From the NCBI GenBank assembly GCA_034431435.1, contig DAOUDG010000084.1, forward strand, positions 97,022 to 161,021: a DNA stretch of 64,000 bases, given 5' to 3'. The position numbers and the translations under genes were made by a program. The DNA comes from JAHCIE01 sp034431435 (GTDB lineage Bacteria > Chloroflexota > Anaerolineae > Epilineales > JAHCIE01). Below are positions 16,377-25,400 of this stretch, one piece after another (position 1 is the first letter of the stretch; each line of letters opens with the position of its first letter). The notes below the pieces were generated by a model. It was not told the DNA's origin and ran no database searches. It saw only the letters and a list, made by a program, of their open reading frames with translations.

Positions 16377-17746
16377 TGGCGGACCAGGCGACGCAGAACG
16401 GCGCGCTGGAACGGGAGGTCGCGGTCGAGTTCGACCATGTCTCCAAGCGGTTCACCCTGTACCACGACCGGCCGCGCTCGTTCCAGGAGTGGATGGTCGG
16501 CATGTTCCGCCGCGCCGAGCGCCACGAGGAGATGTGGGCGCTGCGCGATGTGAGCTTCCGTATCGGGCGCGGCGAGGTGGTGGCCTTCATCGGCTCCAAC
16601 GGCGCGGGCAAGAGCAGCCTGTTGAAGCTGGTCAGCGGCATTCTCGCCCCGACCGAAGGCGCGGTTCGCGTCAACGGGCGCATCTCTGGCTTGTTGGAGT
16701 TGGGCGCGGGCTTTCACCCCGACCTGACGGGGCGTGAGAACGTGTACCTGAACGGCTCCATTCTCGGCCTCGACCGCCGCGAGGTGGATCGCCTCTTCCC
16801 GGCCATCGTTCGCTTCGCCGAGATGGAAGCCTTCATCGACATGCCTGTCAAGCACTACTCGTCGGGCATGTACATGCGGCTGGGGTTCGCCGTCGCTATC
16901 CACTCCAAGCCGGATATCCTGCTGGTGGACGAGGTGCTGGCGGTAGGCGATGCCGCCTTCCAGGCCAAGTGTCTCAATCGCATCCTCGACCTCAAGAAGC
17001 GCGGCGCGACCATCCTGTTCGTCAGCCACGATCTAGACTCGGTCCGTAAGTTGTGTAACCGCGCCATATGGATCGACCGCAGCCGGGTGCGCGCCGAAGG
17101 CCCGCCCGCGCAGGTCATCGCCGCCTACCTGGACAAGGTGGCCGCGCAGCAACTTGCTGACCGCGCCGAGGAGGACGCCGCCGAGGCGGTTGCGGCCGCG
17201 CCTGCTGCGGACAACCGGGCGGCGGACACGGTCACCCCCAATCCCCCGTCCCCAACCCCAAGCCCCTCCTCCGGCGCGCGCTGGGGGACGCGCCAGGTAG
17301 AGATCACCGCGGTCGAGTGCCTGGGCGCAGACGGCCAGCCGTCCGATGCCTTCGACACCGACGCGCCGTTCTGCGTGCGGATTCACTACGACGCCCATCA
17401 GCCCATCGAGCATCCCATGTTCGGCATCGCCATCCACCACGAGGAAGGCGCGCACGTGTCGGGGCCGAACACCGTCTACGCGGGCTTCGACATCCCGCGC
17501 ATCCACGGCGTTGGCTACGTCGACTACGCGGTGGACGCCTTGCCCCTGCTGGCGGGCCAGTACACACTGACGGCGGCCATCTACGACCACTGGGAGACGG
17601 GCGCGTACGATCACCACGACCAGATGTACCGCTTCCGTGTCCGACCCGGCCATGCGGAGCGCTATGGCCTTGTCACCCTCAACGGGCGCTGGAGCGCGAC
17701 CGTGGCCGAGGTGTCGACGCTATCCCTGGCCGAGGATGCGCCATGA
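16376..17746 (+). CDS. ABC exporter ATPase with C-terminal Wzt-type glycan-binding domain
   Basis: 456 residues. ATPase domain 1-250: Walker A GSNGAGKSS (about 73-81), signature YSSGMYMRLGFAVA, Walker B DILLVDEVLAVGD, switch VSHDLDSV. A Pro/Ser/Ala linker (about 265-302) leads to a beta-rich domain (about 303-445) with VDYAVDALPLLAGQYTLTAA, matching the Wzt carbohydrate-binding domain that reads the modified end of the O-polysaccharide before export. Wzt proteins with this domain usually need a chain-terminator, so look for a capping methylase or kinase elsewhere. Overlaps the next gene by ATGA. Confidence 0.93.
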   Translation: MADQATQNGALEREVAVEFDHVSKRFTLYHDRPRSFQEWMVGMFRRAERHEEMWALRDVSFRIGRGEVVAFIGSNGAGKSSLLKLVSGILAPTEGAVRVNGRISGLLELGAGFHPDLTGRENVYLNGSILGLDRREVDRLFPAIVRFAEMEAFIDMPVKHYSSGMYMRLGFAVAIHSKPDILLVDEVLAVGDAAFQAKCLNRILDLKKRGATILFVSHDLDSVRKLCNRAIWIDRSRVRAEGPPAQVIAAYLDKVAAQQLADRAEEDAAEAVAAAPAADNRAADTVTPNPPSPTPSPSSGARWGTRQVEITAVECLGADGQPSDAFDTDAPFCVRIHYDAHQPIEHPMFGIAIHHEEGAHVSGPNTVYAGFDIPRIHGVGYVDYAVDALPLLAGQYTLTAAIYDHWETGAYDHHDQMYRFRVRPGHAERYGLVTLNGRWSATVAEVSTLSLAEDAP

Positions 17747-18336
17747 GCAGTCGCCCGACCGACGTGATCGAGATTCGGGACACAGCCGTCGATGTCGAGG
17801 CCTTGATGACGCTGATTCGCGACCGCGCCGCCCAACGGCGCGCCGGAGTCGATACCTCCCTGGACCTCGACGCCACGACGCGCTCGGTGTTCGCGGCAGC
17901 GGGGGTCGCGCCAGCCGCCGACATCGACACCCGCCAGGCAATCCCGCTGCCCGCGACCCCGCCCCCCGGCCAGGAGACCCTGCCTGCCCTGCGGGACCTC
18001 AATGCCCAGTGGATGATTCGCGAGCAGCCCTTCACATCCAACGCCCCCCTGATTGGGCCGCTCATCGTCAGGGTGCGGGATGCCTGGAATTGGATGTCGA
18101 CCAAGTGGTACGTGCGGCCCCTGCTCCAACAAATCACAGCCTTCAACCTGTCTGTCGTCCGCGCCTTCCGCGATGTCGAGGCGGAGCAGGGTCGCGTTGC
18201 CGACCGCATCCGCGATCTGGAAGCCCTGACGCGGCAACAGGCCGCCGAGATTGAGGCTCTACGCCACGACGTGCAGCGCCTGCGCGCCGAGGGCCGCGCC
18301 GACGCGGGGCCAGAGGACCCCTACGCGCGCTCATGA
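17743..18336 (+). CDS. Unknown protein with shared W-Y-V-x-P motif and coiled coil
   Basis: 197 residues; I recognise no named family. Residues 1-85 are variable and acidic. Residues 93-137 hold the block EQPFTSNAPLIGP, a helix RVRDAWNWMST and the core KWYVRPLLQQ (121-130) ending in AFN. Residues 140-183 are a heptad-rich coiled coil. The same block occurs at the C-terminus of the GT2 protein encoded at 20664-22184, and a diverged version in the protein at 24921-25400. It is coupled to both neighbours by 4-bp overlaps. No signal peptide or clear membrane segment; a scaffold or membrane-surface role in glycan assembly is conjecture. Confidence 0.75.
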   Translation: MSSRPTDVIEIRDTAVDVEALMTLIRDRAAQRRAGVDTSLDLDATTRSVFAAAGVAPAADIDTRQAIPLPATPPPGQETLPALRDLNAQWMIREQPFTSNAPLIGPLIVRVRDAWNWMSTKWYVRPLLQQITAFNLSVVRAFRDVEAEQGRVADRIRDLEALTRQQAAEIEALRHDVQRLRAEGRADAGPEDPYARS

Positions 18337-19421
18337 CGACGGTGCATCAGCTGGCATCGTCGTTTGCGTATGGGGACGCCATCACGAACCACATCCTCGC
18401 CCTGGATGCCGCGCTCCGCGACTGGGGCTACACGAGCCGCATCTATGCCGAGCGGGTAGAGTCGCGGTTGCACTCGCTGGCCCAGCCTGACTCGGCCTAC
18501 CTGCCCGCCATCGAGCGACCCGACGACATCCTCATCTATCACTACTCGGCCTACTCGCCCAACACGCAACTCTACCAGCGGTCCCGCAACCGGCGATTGT
18601 TGGTCTATCACAACATCACCCCGGCCGAGTACCTCGCCGCCTACGATGCCGACCTGGCGGCGGTCTGCCGCCTGGGGCGCGACGCATTGCCGCAACTGTG
18701 CGACGCCGACCTCGCCGTGGGAGTCTCCGACACCAACCGCCGCGAGCTACTGGCCGCCGGCTTCGACCCCCGGCGCGTCGCCGTCCTGCCCATCATTCTC
18801 AACCTGGCGACCTGGGACGCTACGCCGCCCAATGCGCGCCTCGCCGAGCGGCTATCGGACGGGCGGGTCAATATTCTCTTTGTGGGTCGTGTCGTGCCCA
18901 ACAAGGCCTTCGAGGATGTGATCGCGATTTTCGCCGCCTATCGCCGCGCCATCCAGCCCCACGCGCGGCTGTCCCTGGTGGGAGCGCGCCTCCTGCCACG
19001 CTACAGCGCGGTCCTCGACCGGCTGGTAGAACGGCTAGGGCTGAGCGACGCCGTGACCTTCACTGACCGCGTCTCCCTCGCCGACCTGAGAGCCTACTAC
19101 GACACGGCCCACGTCTTTCTGTCGGCGAGCCGCCACGAGGGCTTTTGCGTGCCCCTCCTGGAGAGCATGTACTTCGGTGTGCCCATCCTGGCCTACGCGG
19201 CGGCCGCCGTGCCCGAGACCCTGGGCGCGTCGGGGGTCGTGTATCACGCCTTCGACTACCCCGTGCTGGCCGAGACACTGCATCTCCTGGCGACCGACGG
19301 CCCGACGCGGGCCAGGCTCATCGCCGGGCAGCGGGCGCGGCTGGCCGACTTCGCCCCGCCGCTCGTCGCAGGCCAATGGCGTGTCGCGCTTGAGCAGGTG
19401 GCCGCCCCTGGCGCGCACTAG
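18333..19421 (+). CDS. Family 4 glycosyltransferase
   Basis: 362 residues, GT-B fold with VNILFVGRVVPNKAFEDVI as the start of the donor domain and SASRHEGFCVPLLESMYFGVP as the E-x7-E region of GT4. The N-terminus (VHQLASSFAYGDAITNHIL) is typical of cluster glycosyltransferases acting on long polymers. YHYSAYSPNTQLY and LLVYHNITPAEY appear in the acceptor domain. Starts inside the previous stop codon (ATGA), hence coupled to the W-Y-motif protein. Confidence 0.88.
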   Translation: MTTVHQLASSFAYGDAITNHILALDAALRDWGYTSRIYAERVESRLHSLAQPDSAYLPAIERPDDILIYHYSAYSPNTQLYQRSRNRRLLVYHNITPAEYLAAYDADLAAVCRLGRDALPQLCDADLAVGVSDTNRRELLAAGFDPRRVAVLPIILNLATWDATPPNARLAERLSDGRVNILFVGRVVPNKAFEDVIAIFAAYRRAIQPHARLSLVGARLLPRYSAVLDRLVERLGLSDAVTFTDRVSLADLRAYYDTAHVFLSASRHEGFCVPLLESMYFGVPILAYAAAAVPETLGASGVVYHAFDYPVLAETLHLLATDGPTRARLIAGQRARLADFAPPLVAGQWRVALEQVAAPGAH

Positions 19422-19433
19422 CCATGCTTTTGC

Positions 19434-19462
19434 TTGGCGAACGGCGAACCTCGCGGTACAAT
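19434..19462 (+). promoter_or_regulatory. Internal promoter giving a leaderless glycosyltransferase mRNA
   Basis: TTGGCG (19434-19439), 17 bp, TACAAT (19457-19462), and ATG at 19469 only 6 nt after the -10. No ribosome binding site is present, so transcription would start at or next to the ATG. Confidence 0.6.
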
Positions 19463-19468
19463 ACTCGC

Positions 19469-20647
19469 ATGCGTGTCTCCATCGTCGTACAGCGATACGG
19501 GCCGGACGTCCTGGGGGGAGCCGAGCGCCACGCGCGCCAGGTAGCCGAGCGGCTGGCCGAGCATTATGAGGTCCAGGCGTTGACGACCTGCGCCCACGAC
19601 TACGCCACGTGGGCCAACGCCTATCCGCCGGGCGAGAGTGTGATCAACGGGGTGCGGGTGCTGCGCTTCCCGACCCTCCAGCCCCGCGCCACCAATCTGC
19701 CCCAGCTTTGGGACCGCGTTCACCTGCGCGTTCACACGTTGGCCGATGAGATGACGTGGCTGCGCGCCCAGGGTCCCTACGCGCCGGGGCTGCTGGATTA
19801 CCTGCGTCAGCAGCGCGACGAGAGCGACGTCTTCATCTTCTTTACCTACCTGTACTACCCGACGGCGATGGGCCTGCGCCTCGTCGCCGACAAGTCCATC
19901 CTCGTCCCCACCGCCCACGACGAGGACCCCATCTACCTCAACCTCTTCCGCGACGTGTTCCATTCACCGCGCGCCATCCTCTACAACACCGAGGAGGAGC
20001 GGCGCTTCGTCGAGCGCCACTTCGACAACGGCTATGTGCCCAACGCGGTGGTCGGTGTGGGCATCGACCTGCCGGACGCGCCGCAGCCCGAACGCTTCCG
20101 CGCCCGCTTCGGCCTGGACAGGCCCTATTTCCTGTACCTGGGGCGCATCGTGCCCGACAAAGGCTGCGCTGAGATGCTCGACTATTTCGACGCCTACCGT
20201 CGCGCCTTCCCCGACGAGGCGATTCTGACCCTGGTCGGCGCCGGCGAGATGCCGCTACCCAGCGCGCCCTGGCTGGTCCCGACCGGCTTCATCCACGACG
20301 AAGACAAGGTGGACGCCATCGCCGGCGCCGAGGCGGTCATCGTGCCCTCGCGCTACGAGAGCATGTCGCTAACCACCCTGGAAGCATGGAGCCTGGGGCG
20401 GCCTGTCGTCTGCACCGCCCACTCGCCGGTGGTGCGTGGGCTGGTGCGTCGCGCCGGGGGCGGCCTGTACTACGGCGACAGCGACGAGTTCGTCGAGGCG
20501 TTGCACCTGTTAGTGTCGGACCGGGACACGGCAGATGGGTTGGGCCGCCAGGGCCGTAGCTTCACTCGCGCCACCTATCGCTGGCCGGAGGTAATCGCCA
20601 CCTATCAGCAGTTCATTGAGGACATCGCCGCCCAGCCCTGGCGCTGA
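19469..20647 (+). CDS. Family 4 glycosyltransferase
   Basis: 392 residues from the ATG just after TACAAT; the frame stays open 15 codons further upstream, but the promoter position argues for this start. N-terminus VSIVVQRYGPDVLGGAERHA contains the GGAE loop. The donor domain has FLYLGRIVPDKGCAEML, LVGAGEMPLP and VPSRYESMSLTTLEAWSLGRP, the E-x7-E motif. IFFTYLYYPTAMGLRLV lies in the acceptor half. Expected to add a hexose to the growing lipid-linked glycan in the cytoplasm. Confidence 0.88.
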   Translation: MRVSIVVQRYGPDVLGGAERHARQVAERLAEHYEVQALTTCAHDYATWANAYPPGESVINGVRVLRFPTLQPRATNLPQLWDRVHLRVHTLADEMTWLRAQGPYAPGLLDYLRQQRDESDVFIFFTYLYYPTAMGLRLVADKSILVPTAHDEDPIYLNLFRDVFHSPRAILYNTEEERRFVERHFDNGYVPNAVVGVGIDLPDAPQPERFRARFGLDRPYFLYLGRIVPDKGCAEMLDYFDAYRRAFPDEAILTLVGAGEMPLPSAPWLVPTGFIHDEDKVDAIAGAEAVIVPSRYESMSLTTLEAWSLGRPVVCTAHSPVVRGLVRRAGGGLYYGDSDEFVEALHLLVSDRDTADGLGRQGRSFTRATYRWPEVIATYQQFIEDIAAQPWR

Positions 20648-20663
20648 CGCGACGCACCCACCG

Positions 20664-22184
20664 ATGGCTGAGCCTACCGTCGCCGTTGGCCTCCTGACCT
20701 ACAATGGCCGTGCCTTCGTCGAGGCCTGTCTGGCGTCCGTGCTGGCGCAGAGTCCCTCTGCTGACGAGTTCCTGGTAGTCGACAACGCCTCCACTGACGC
20801 AACCCCTGATGTGATCGCCGCTCGCTATCCCCAGGTTCCCCTTGTCCGGAACGACACCAACGTCGGTGTGGCGCTGGGCCTCAACCAGTTGGTGGCCGCG
20901 ACGACGGCCCCCGTCGTCGTTCTCCTGAACCAGGATGTCGAACTGCGACTCGGCGCCCTGGCCGCCATCAGCGACGCCTTCGCCGACCCCCAGGTGGGTG
21001 TCGTCGGCATCAAGCTGCTCTACCCGGACGGGCGGACGATGCAACATGCCGGTGGCTGGCTAGAGTGGCCCCTATACCTGGCTCAACATTACGGCTACGG
21101 CCAGCCGGACGATGGTCGCTGGGATACGCCGGCCGAAGTCGATGTGGTCACGGGAGCTGTCTTCGCCGTCCGCCGCGTGGCATGGGATGCCCTGGGCGGC
21201 ATGTCCGACCTGTTCTCACCGGCCTACTTCGAGGAGACCGACTTCTGCCTGCGGGCGCGGGGAGCAGGCTGGAAGGTTGTCTATGCCCCGGCCGCCATCG
21301 CGCTGCACCACGAGTCCACTACCCTGGGGCGGGGCAGCCGTCGCTACCTGGACCTCTATCACAACCATCGGTTGCGCCTGGCGCTCCGCCACGGTTCCAT
21401 CGACCACCTGCTGACCTATTTCGCCCGCGCCGAGGCGCGCCGCACGGCCCACCTGCGGCAGCTGCCCGAGGCCGCCGACGAGGTGGCCGCGCTGACGGCT
21501 GCCTACGCCGACGCGCGTCGCCAGTGGCCGATCCTGGCGGCCACGCGCGGCGATGCGCCCCTGTCGCCCGGCGCCATGTGGGCCATCGATGAGATGCTGA
21601 CCGCGCTGCACGGCCTGGCCGAGACCTGTGGCGACGCCGACGGCTGGAAGCGGCTGGTGTTGCCGTCAACGGCTCTGCTGCGCACGCGGGATGCCATCCT
21701 CGCCAGTGATCCGACGCACGCGCGGGGGGAACTGCGGCCCAACGCGGCCGCGACGCAGGCGGCGCTGGCGGCGTTGGCTGCCGCTCAGACCGTCCACGAG
21801 CAGCCCTTCCGGTCGGATGCCCCGCTGGTGGGGCCGCAGATTGCCCGGATGCGGGACAGCTGGAACTCGGTGTCAACCAAGTGGTACGTCCGCCCGCTAC
21901 TAGAGCAACAGAATCGCTTCAACGCGGCCGTCACCGCCGCGCTTCGCGCGCTGACCGAGGAGGTCGAGGGCCGCGACGGCCTGGAAATCAGCCTCTCGGC
22001 CGCGCTGCGCGAGATGCTGGCAGTCATGGAGGAGATGCGCACGGCCCAGGAGGCGCTGCGCTTCGACCTCGACGCGCTTCACGCGCGCGAGGATGCCCGC
22101 TACGCCGAACTGTCGGCGCGCCTCGATGCCCTTGCCGGGCAGCCACCGACCACCGACGACGACTCGGTCATCCCGAATCCCTAG
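20664..22184 (+). CDS. Family 2 glycosyltransferase fused to the W-Y-V-x-P/coiled-coil domain
   Basis: 506 residues. Residues 1-290 are a GT2 domain of the rhamnosyltransferase type: VGLLTYNGRAFVEACLAS, VVDNASTDAT, LLNQDVELR (DxD position) and FEETDFCLRARGAGWKV. Residues ~370-500 hold EQPFRSDAPLVGPQIARMRD, SVSTKWYVRPLLEQQNRFN (core at 406-413) and a long coiled coil. This is the same block as in the protein encoded at 17743-18336, fused here to an enzyme. The stop TAG lies in a repeat element, and the C-terminal SVIPNP is partly repeat-encoded. Confidence 0.85.
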   Translation: MAEPTVAVGLLTYNGRAFVEACLASVLAQSPSADEFLVVDNASTDATPDVIAARYPQVPLVRNDTNVGVALGLNQLVAATTAPVVVLLNQDVELRLGALAAISDAFADPQVGVVGIKLLYPDGRTMQHAGGWLEWPLYLAQHYGYGQPDDGRWDTPAEVDVVTGAVFAVRRVAWDALGGMSDLFSPAYFEETDFCLRARGAGWKVVYAPAAIALHHESTTLGRGSRRYLDLYHNHRLRLALRHGSIDHLLTYFARAEARRTAHLRQLPEAADEVAALTAAYADARRQWPILAATRGDAPLSPGAMWAIDEMLTALHGLAETCGDADGWKRLVLPSTALLRTRDAILASDPTHARGELRPNAAATQAALAALAAAQTVHEQPFRSDAPLVGPQIARMRDSWNSVSTKWYVRPLLEQQNRFNAAVTAALRALTEEVEGRDGLEISLSAALREMLAVMEEMRTAQEALRFDLDALHAREDARYAELSARLDALAGQPPTTDDDSVIPNP

Positions 22185-22200
22185 TCTCCAATCGCTCATC
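22168..22200. repeat. Half copy of the GATTGGAGA word repeat
   Basis: The stretch starting at TCATCCCGAATCCCTAGTC and continuing TCCAATCGCTC matches one arm of the element at 5101-5177. No second arm is visible. It contains the stop codon of the GT2 gene (22182-22184). Confidence 0.6.
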
Positions 22201-22208
22201 ACCTGCCC

Positions 22209-23576
22209 ATGTCCGACCCTTCCTTTCGCCATCGCCTACGCCGCCTGCGCGCCGCCTGGCGCGACACCACACCCGCCGCGGAGACCGATGCGCGGGCTAC
22301 CCAGGCCGACTTGCGCGCAGCCGAGCACGCGCTCCTCGCCGTCCAACGCCAGATCGCCACGCTGACGGCGCGTGTCGCGGCCCTCGAGGACGGCATCAAC
22401 GCCCTGCGGCGGACCCACGTGCGGCCGCGCGTGGCGTTCTTCAGCCCCCTCACGCCCCAGGCCAGCGGCATCGCTGCCTACAGCGAGGCGCTGCTGCCCG
22501 CCCTGGCCGCCCTGGCCGACGTGGACGTCTACGTAAGTGACGTGACGCCCACGTCGCCCGCGCTGACGTCCCTGCCCGTCTTCGACTATCGCGCCTATCC
22601 CGCCCGCCGCCGGGCGCAGGCCTACGACGCGACCTTCTACCAGATGGGCAACGACGTTCGCTATCATCGCTTTATCTACGCTACCCTGGCCCGCTACCCA
22701 GGGGTGGTGGTTCTGCACGAGTTCCTGCTGCACCACTTTATGGCGGGCTATACCCTGGACCACGGGCAGCGCGTCGACTATCCGTGGGAGGTGGGCTACG
22801 CCGCTGGGCAGGACGCTCTGGCCGTCGCTCGCGCCGCTGAACGGGGCGAGCGCGAGCTGCCCTTCTTCGACTATCCCCTGGTGGAGCACGTATTGGACCT
22901 GAGCCAGGGGGCGTTGTGCCACAGCCACTACGTCCGCGATTCCGTCGCCGCCACCCGCCCTGATCTGCCCGTCGCGGTCGTGGCTCACCCGACAACCGTC
23001 ACCGCGGCCGCGCGCCCGCTGGTCGCCGACCATCCCTTCACGGTCATCACCGCTGGCTACCTCACGCCGGCCAAGGGCCTGCTGCCTGCCCTGGAGGGCT
23101 TCGCCGAGTTCGCCCGCGCCGTGCCTGGGGCGCGCTACGTGCTGGTGGGGGCAGTCGAGCCGGAGTTCGACCTGGCGGCCTGGATTCGCGACAGTGGCGT
23201 CGCCGACCGCGTCGAGCTACGCGGCTACGCGCCGACCCTGGAGGGCTTCGACGCTCAGGTGGCCGAGGCGGACGTCTGTCTCAACCTGCGCTACCCGACC
23301 GGCGGCGAGACATCCGGTAGCCTGCTGCGGGTGCTGGGGGTGGGGGTGCCGGCCGTCGTTACCGATAGCGGCTGGTTCAGCGAGGTTCCCGATACCGTCG
23401 TCGTCAAGATAGCCGCGCCGCCGACGCGGGACGCCGTCGCGGGCGCGCTGCGCGCTCTGGCGAATCCTGACCGCCGCGCCGCCATGTCGACCGCCGCCCG
23501 GCAGTGGGTGGCGGAGGCTCACAACCCGGCTCGCACCGCCCAGGGCTACCTGGACTTCGTCGCCGCCCTCACGTAA
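22209..23576 (+). CDS. Family 4 glycosyltransferase with N-terminal coiled coil
   Basis: 455 residues. Residues 1-75 are a charged helical region with heptads (AEHALLAVQRQIATLTARVA). From residue ~77 a GT-B fold begins with RVAFFSPLTPQASGIAAYSE; the donor domain shows VITAGYLTPAKGLLPALEGF, VELRGYAPTLEGFDAQ and NLRYPTGGETSGSLLRVLG. VVLHEFLLHHFMAGY is a typical segment of this subfamily. The coiled coil could associate with the coiled-coil W-Y proteins of the locus, which is inference. Confidence 0.87.
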   Translation: MSDPSFRHRLRRLRAAWRDTTPAAETDARATQADLRAAEHALLAVQRQIATLTARVAALEDGINALRRTHVRPRVAFFSPLTPQASGIAAYSEALLPALAALADVDVYVSDVTPTSPALTSLPVFDYRAYPARRRAQAYDATFYQMGNDVRYHRFIYATLARYPGVVVLHEFLLHHFMAGYTLDHGQRVDYPWEVGYAAGQDALAVARAAERGERELPFFDYPLVEHVLDLSQGALCHSHYVRDSVAATRPDLPVAVVAHPTTVTAAARPLVADHPFTVITAGYLTPAKGLLPALEGFAEFARAVPGARYVLVGAVEPEFDLAAWIRDSGVADRVELRGYAPTLEGFDAQVAEADVCLNLRYPTGGETSGSLLRVLGVGVPAVVTDSGWFSEVPDTVVVKIAAPPTRDAVAGALRALANPDRRAAMSTAARQWVAEAHNPARTAQGYLDFVAALT

Positions 23577-23619
23577 CCTGGCGCGCGGCCCCTTAGCGCG
23601 CCGCAGCGGCTGCCACATC

Positions 23620-24924
23620 ATGCGTATCCTGCACATCATCCAGCGTTACTGGCCCGCCGTGGGCGGAGCCGAGCGCCATCTGCACGAAATCAATCGGCGG
23701 CTCGTCGCCGACGGCCACTCCGTCACCGTCTTCACCACCGACGCCGACGACTTCGCGGCCTTCTGGGATCCGCGCAAGCCGCGCCTCGCCACCCGCCGCG
23801 ACCTTCACGACGGCGTGGTTATTCGCCGCTTCCCCCTGCGTCACCTGCCGGCCGCCCCGTTCACCTACCCCGCCGTCCGCCGCCTCATGGCGACCCTGTC
23901 CGACCTGCCTCTGGACACGACCTCGGCCCTGACCGCCATCGGCCGCTTCACACCCTGGGCGCCCGAACTGGCCGCCGAGCTGGCTGTCGCCGCGCCGGCC
24001 TGGGACGTGGCGGGCGGCATGACCGTCACCTACGACAGCCTGTTGTGGCCCGCGGCGCGCTGGGCGGCGCGCTGGCGCCGCCCCTGGCTCTTCTATCCGC
24101 TGACCCATCTCGGCGAGGGGCCAGGCTCGACCATGCGCCGCTACTACACGATGCGCCACCAACTGGAACTGAGCCGCCGCGCCGCGACGGTCTTCGCCCA
24201 GACCGAGACGGAGAGCCGCTTCCTGGCCGGCCAGGGCGTCGACCCCGACCGCCTCGTCGTCGCCGGGGTGGGCATCAACCCGGCCGAGTATGTCGGCGGC
24301 GACGCCGCGCGGGGCCGCGCCCGGCTGGGACTCGCGCCGGGGACGCCCCTGGCGCTATCCCTCGGCACGGCCAGCCGCGACAAAGGCAGCCTCACGACCC
24401 TGGCCGCGCTGCGGCGGCTGTGGGCGGCGGGCCACCCGGCCCACTGGGTCGTGGCGGGCGCGGCGCAGGACGATTTCACCCGCGCCCTCGACCGCCTGCC
24501 GCCCGTCTACCGTAGTCGAGTTCACGTCCTGGGCCGGGTGGACGAGGCGGCGAAGCAGGACTGGTTGGCCGCCGCCGATGTCCTGGCCATGCCCTCGCGC
24601 GCCGACTCCTTTGGCATTGCCTACCTGGAGGCCTGGGCCTACGGCCGACCGGTCATCGGCGCGCGCGTCGGCGGCATCCAGGATGTGATTCAGGCTGGCG
24701 ACGATGGCCTGCTGGTCGCCTTCGGCGATAGCGGCGCTCTGGCGGTGGCTCTGGCGACGCTGCTCGACGACCCGGCCAGGGCGCGGACGATGGGGGCGCG
24801 GGGGCGGGCGAAGGTGATGGCTCGCTACACCTGGGACGCCGTGTATGCTCGCGTGCGCCCGGCCTACGCGGCAGCGGGCCGAGATTGGCCCCCCGCGAGC
24901 GGCGGGACTACAATACGCGCATGA
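23620..24924 (+). CDS. Family 4 glycosyltransferase
   Basis: 434 residues, GT-B fold. N-terminus ILHIIQRYWPAVGGAERHLH (GGAE loop). Donor domain: LALSLGTASRDKGSLTTLAA, HVLGRVDEAAKQDWLAAA, and MPSRADSFGIAYLEAWAYG (D/E-x7-E motif; the first acidic residue is Asp). The last codon and stop overlap the ATG of the next gene (ATGA), and a promoter for that gene lies within the 3' end of this one. Confidence 0.88.
   Translation: MRILHIIQRYWPAVGGAERHLHEINRRLVADGHSVTVFTTDADDFAAFWDPRKPRLATRRDLHDGVVIRRFPLRHLPAAPFTYPAVRRLMATLSDLPLDTTSALTAIGRFTPWAPELAAELAVAAPAWDVAGGMTVTYDSLLWPAARWAARWRRPWLFYPLTHLGEGPGSTMRRYYTMRHQLELSRRAATVFAQTETESRFLAGQGVDPDRLVVAGVGINPAEYVGGDAARGRARLGLAPGTPLALSLGTASRDKGSLTTLAALRRLWAAGHPAHWVVAGAAQDDFTRALDRLPPVYRSRVHVLGRVDEAAKQDWLAAADVLAMPSRADSFGIAYLEAWAYGRPVIGARVGGIQDVIQAGDDGLLVAFGDSGALAVALATLLDDPARARTMGARGRAKVMARYTWDAVYARVRPAYAAAGRDWPPASGGTTIRA
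24885..24914 (+). promoter_or_regulatory. Internal promoter in the glycan locus, leaderless
   Basis: TTGGCC (24885-24890), 18 bp, TACAAT (24909-24914), then ATG 24921 after 6 nt. Same arrangement as at 19434-19462. Confidence 0.5.
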
Positions 24925-25400
24925 GTGAACGACGTGTGAACGGCGCGGCCGATGCGCGGCCTGCGTCGACCGAGCGCCAGGCGCGGGCCGAAGCGGCGCT
25001 CCGCGACGCCCTCGCCGCCCGCCGCCGGGCCGTTGCGCCGCCCGGTTGGGACGACGCCGCCTTGAATCGCGGCGCGGTACGCATGGAAGCCGCAGCCAAC
25101 GTCAACCCGCATCAGCCGATTGCCTGGCCCACCTGGCCGCCGGGTCTCGTCCCCAAACTGACGGCGGCGGCGCAGAAGACGCTGCGGCGCGGCCTGCGCT
25201 GGTACATCGACCCTATCGTCGCCCAACAGAACGACTTCAACCGCGCCAGCGCCGACACGGCCCAGGAGATGCGCGAGTTGCTGCGCGCCCTGGCCGTGGA
25301 GAATGCGCGCCTGACGCGGCGGCTCGCCGAGGTCGAGGCGCGCCTGGCCGACCTGGAGAGCGAGGTCGCGCCACCTGTCCCCCCCCCAACCCCGCTATGA
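24921..25400 (+). CDS. Unknown protein with diverged W-Y-I-x-P motif and coiled coil
   Basis: 159 residues; not a named family that I recognise. Residues 1-60 are basic/Ala-rich helix. 64-75 is Pro/Trp-rich (HQPIAWPTWPP, parallel to the EQPF...APL segment of its relatives). 93-107 is RWYIDPIVAQQNDFN, the counterpart of KWYVRPLLQQ..FN. 110-148 is coiled coil and the end is Pro-rich. Overlaps the upstream and downstream genes by 4 bp each. No membrane helix or signal peptide. Likely a non-enzymatic partner of the glycan assembly machinery (inference). Confidence 0.7.
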   Translation: MSERRVNGAADARPASTERQARAEAALRDALAARRRAVAPPGWDDAALNRGAVRMEAAANVNPHQPIAWPTWPPGLVPKLTAAAQKTLRRGLRWYIDPIVAQQNDFNRASADTAQEMRELLRALAVENARLTRRLAEVEARLADLESEVAPPVPPPTPL

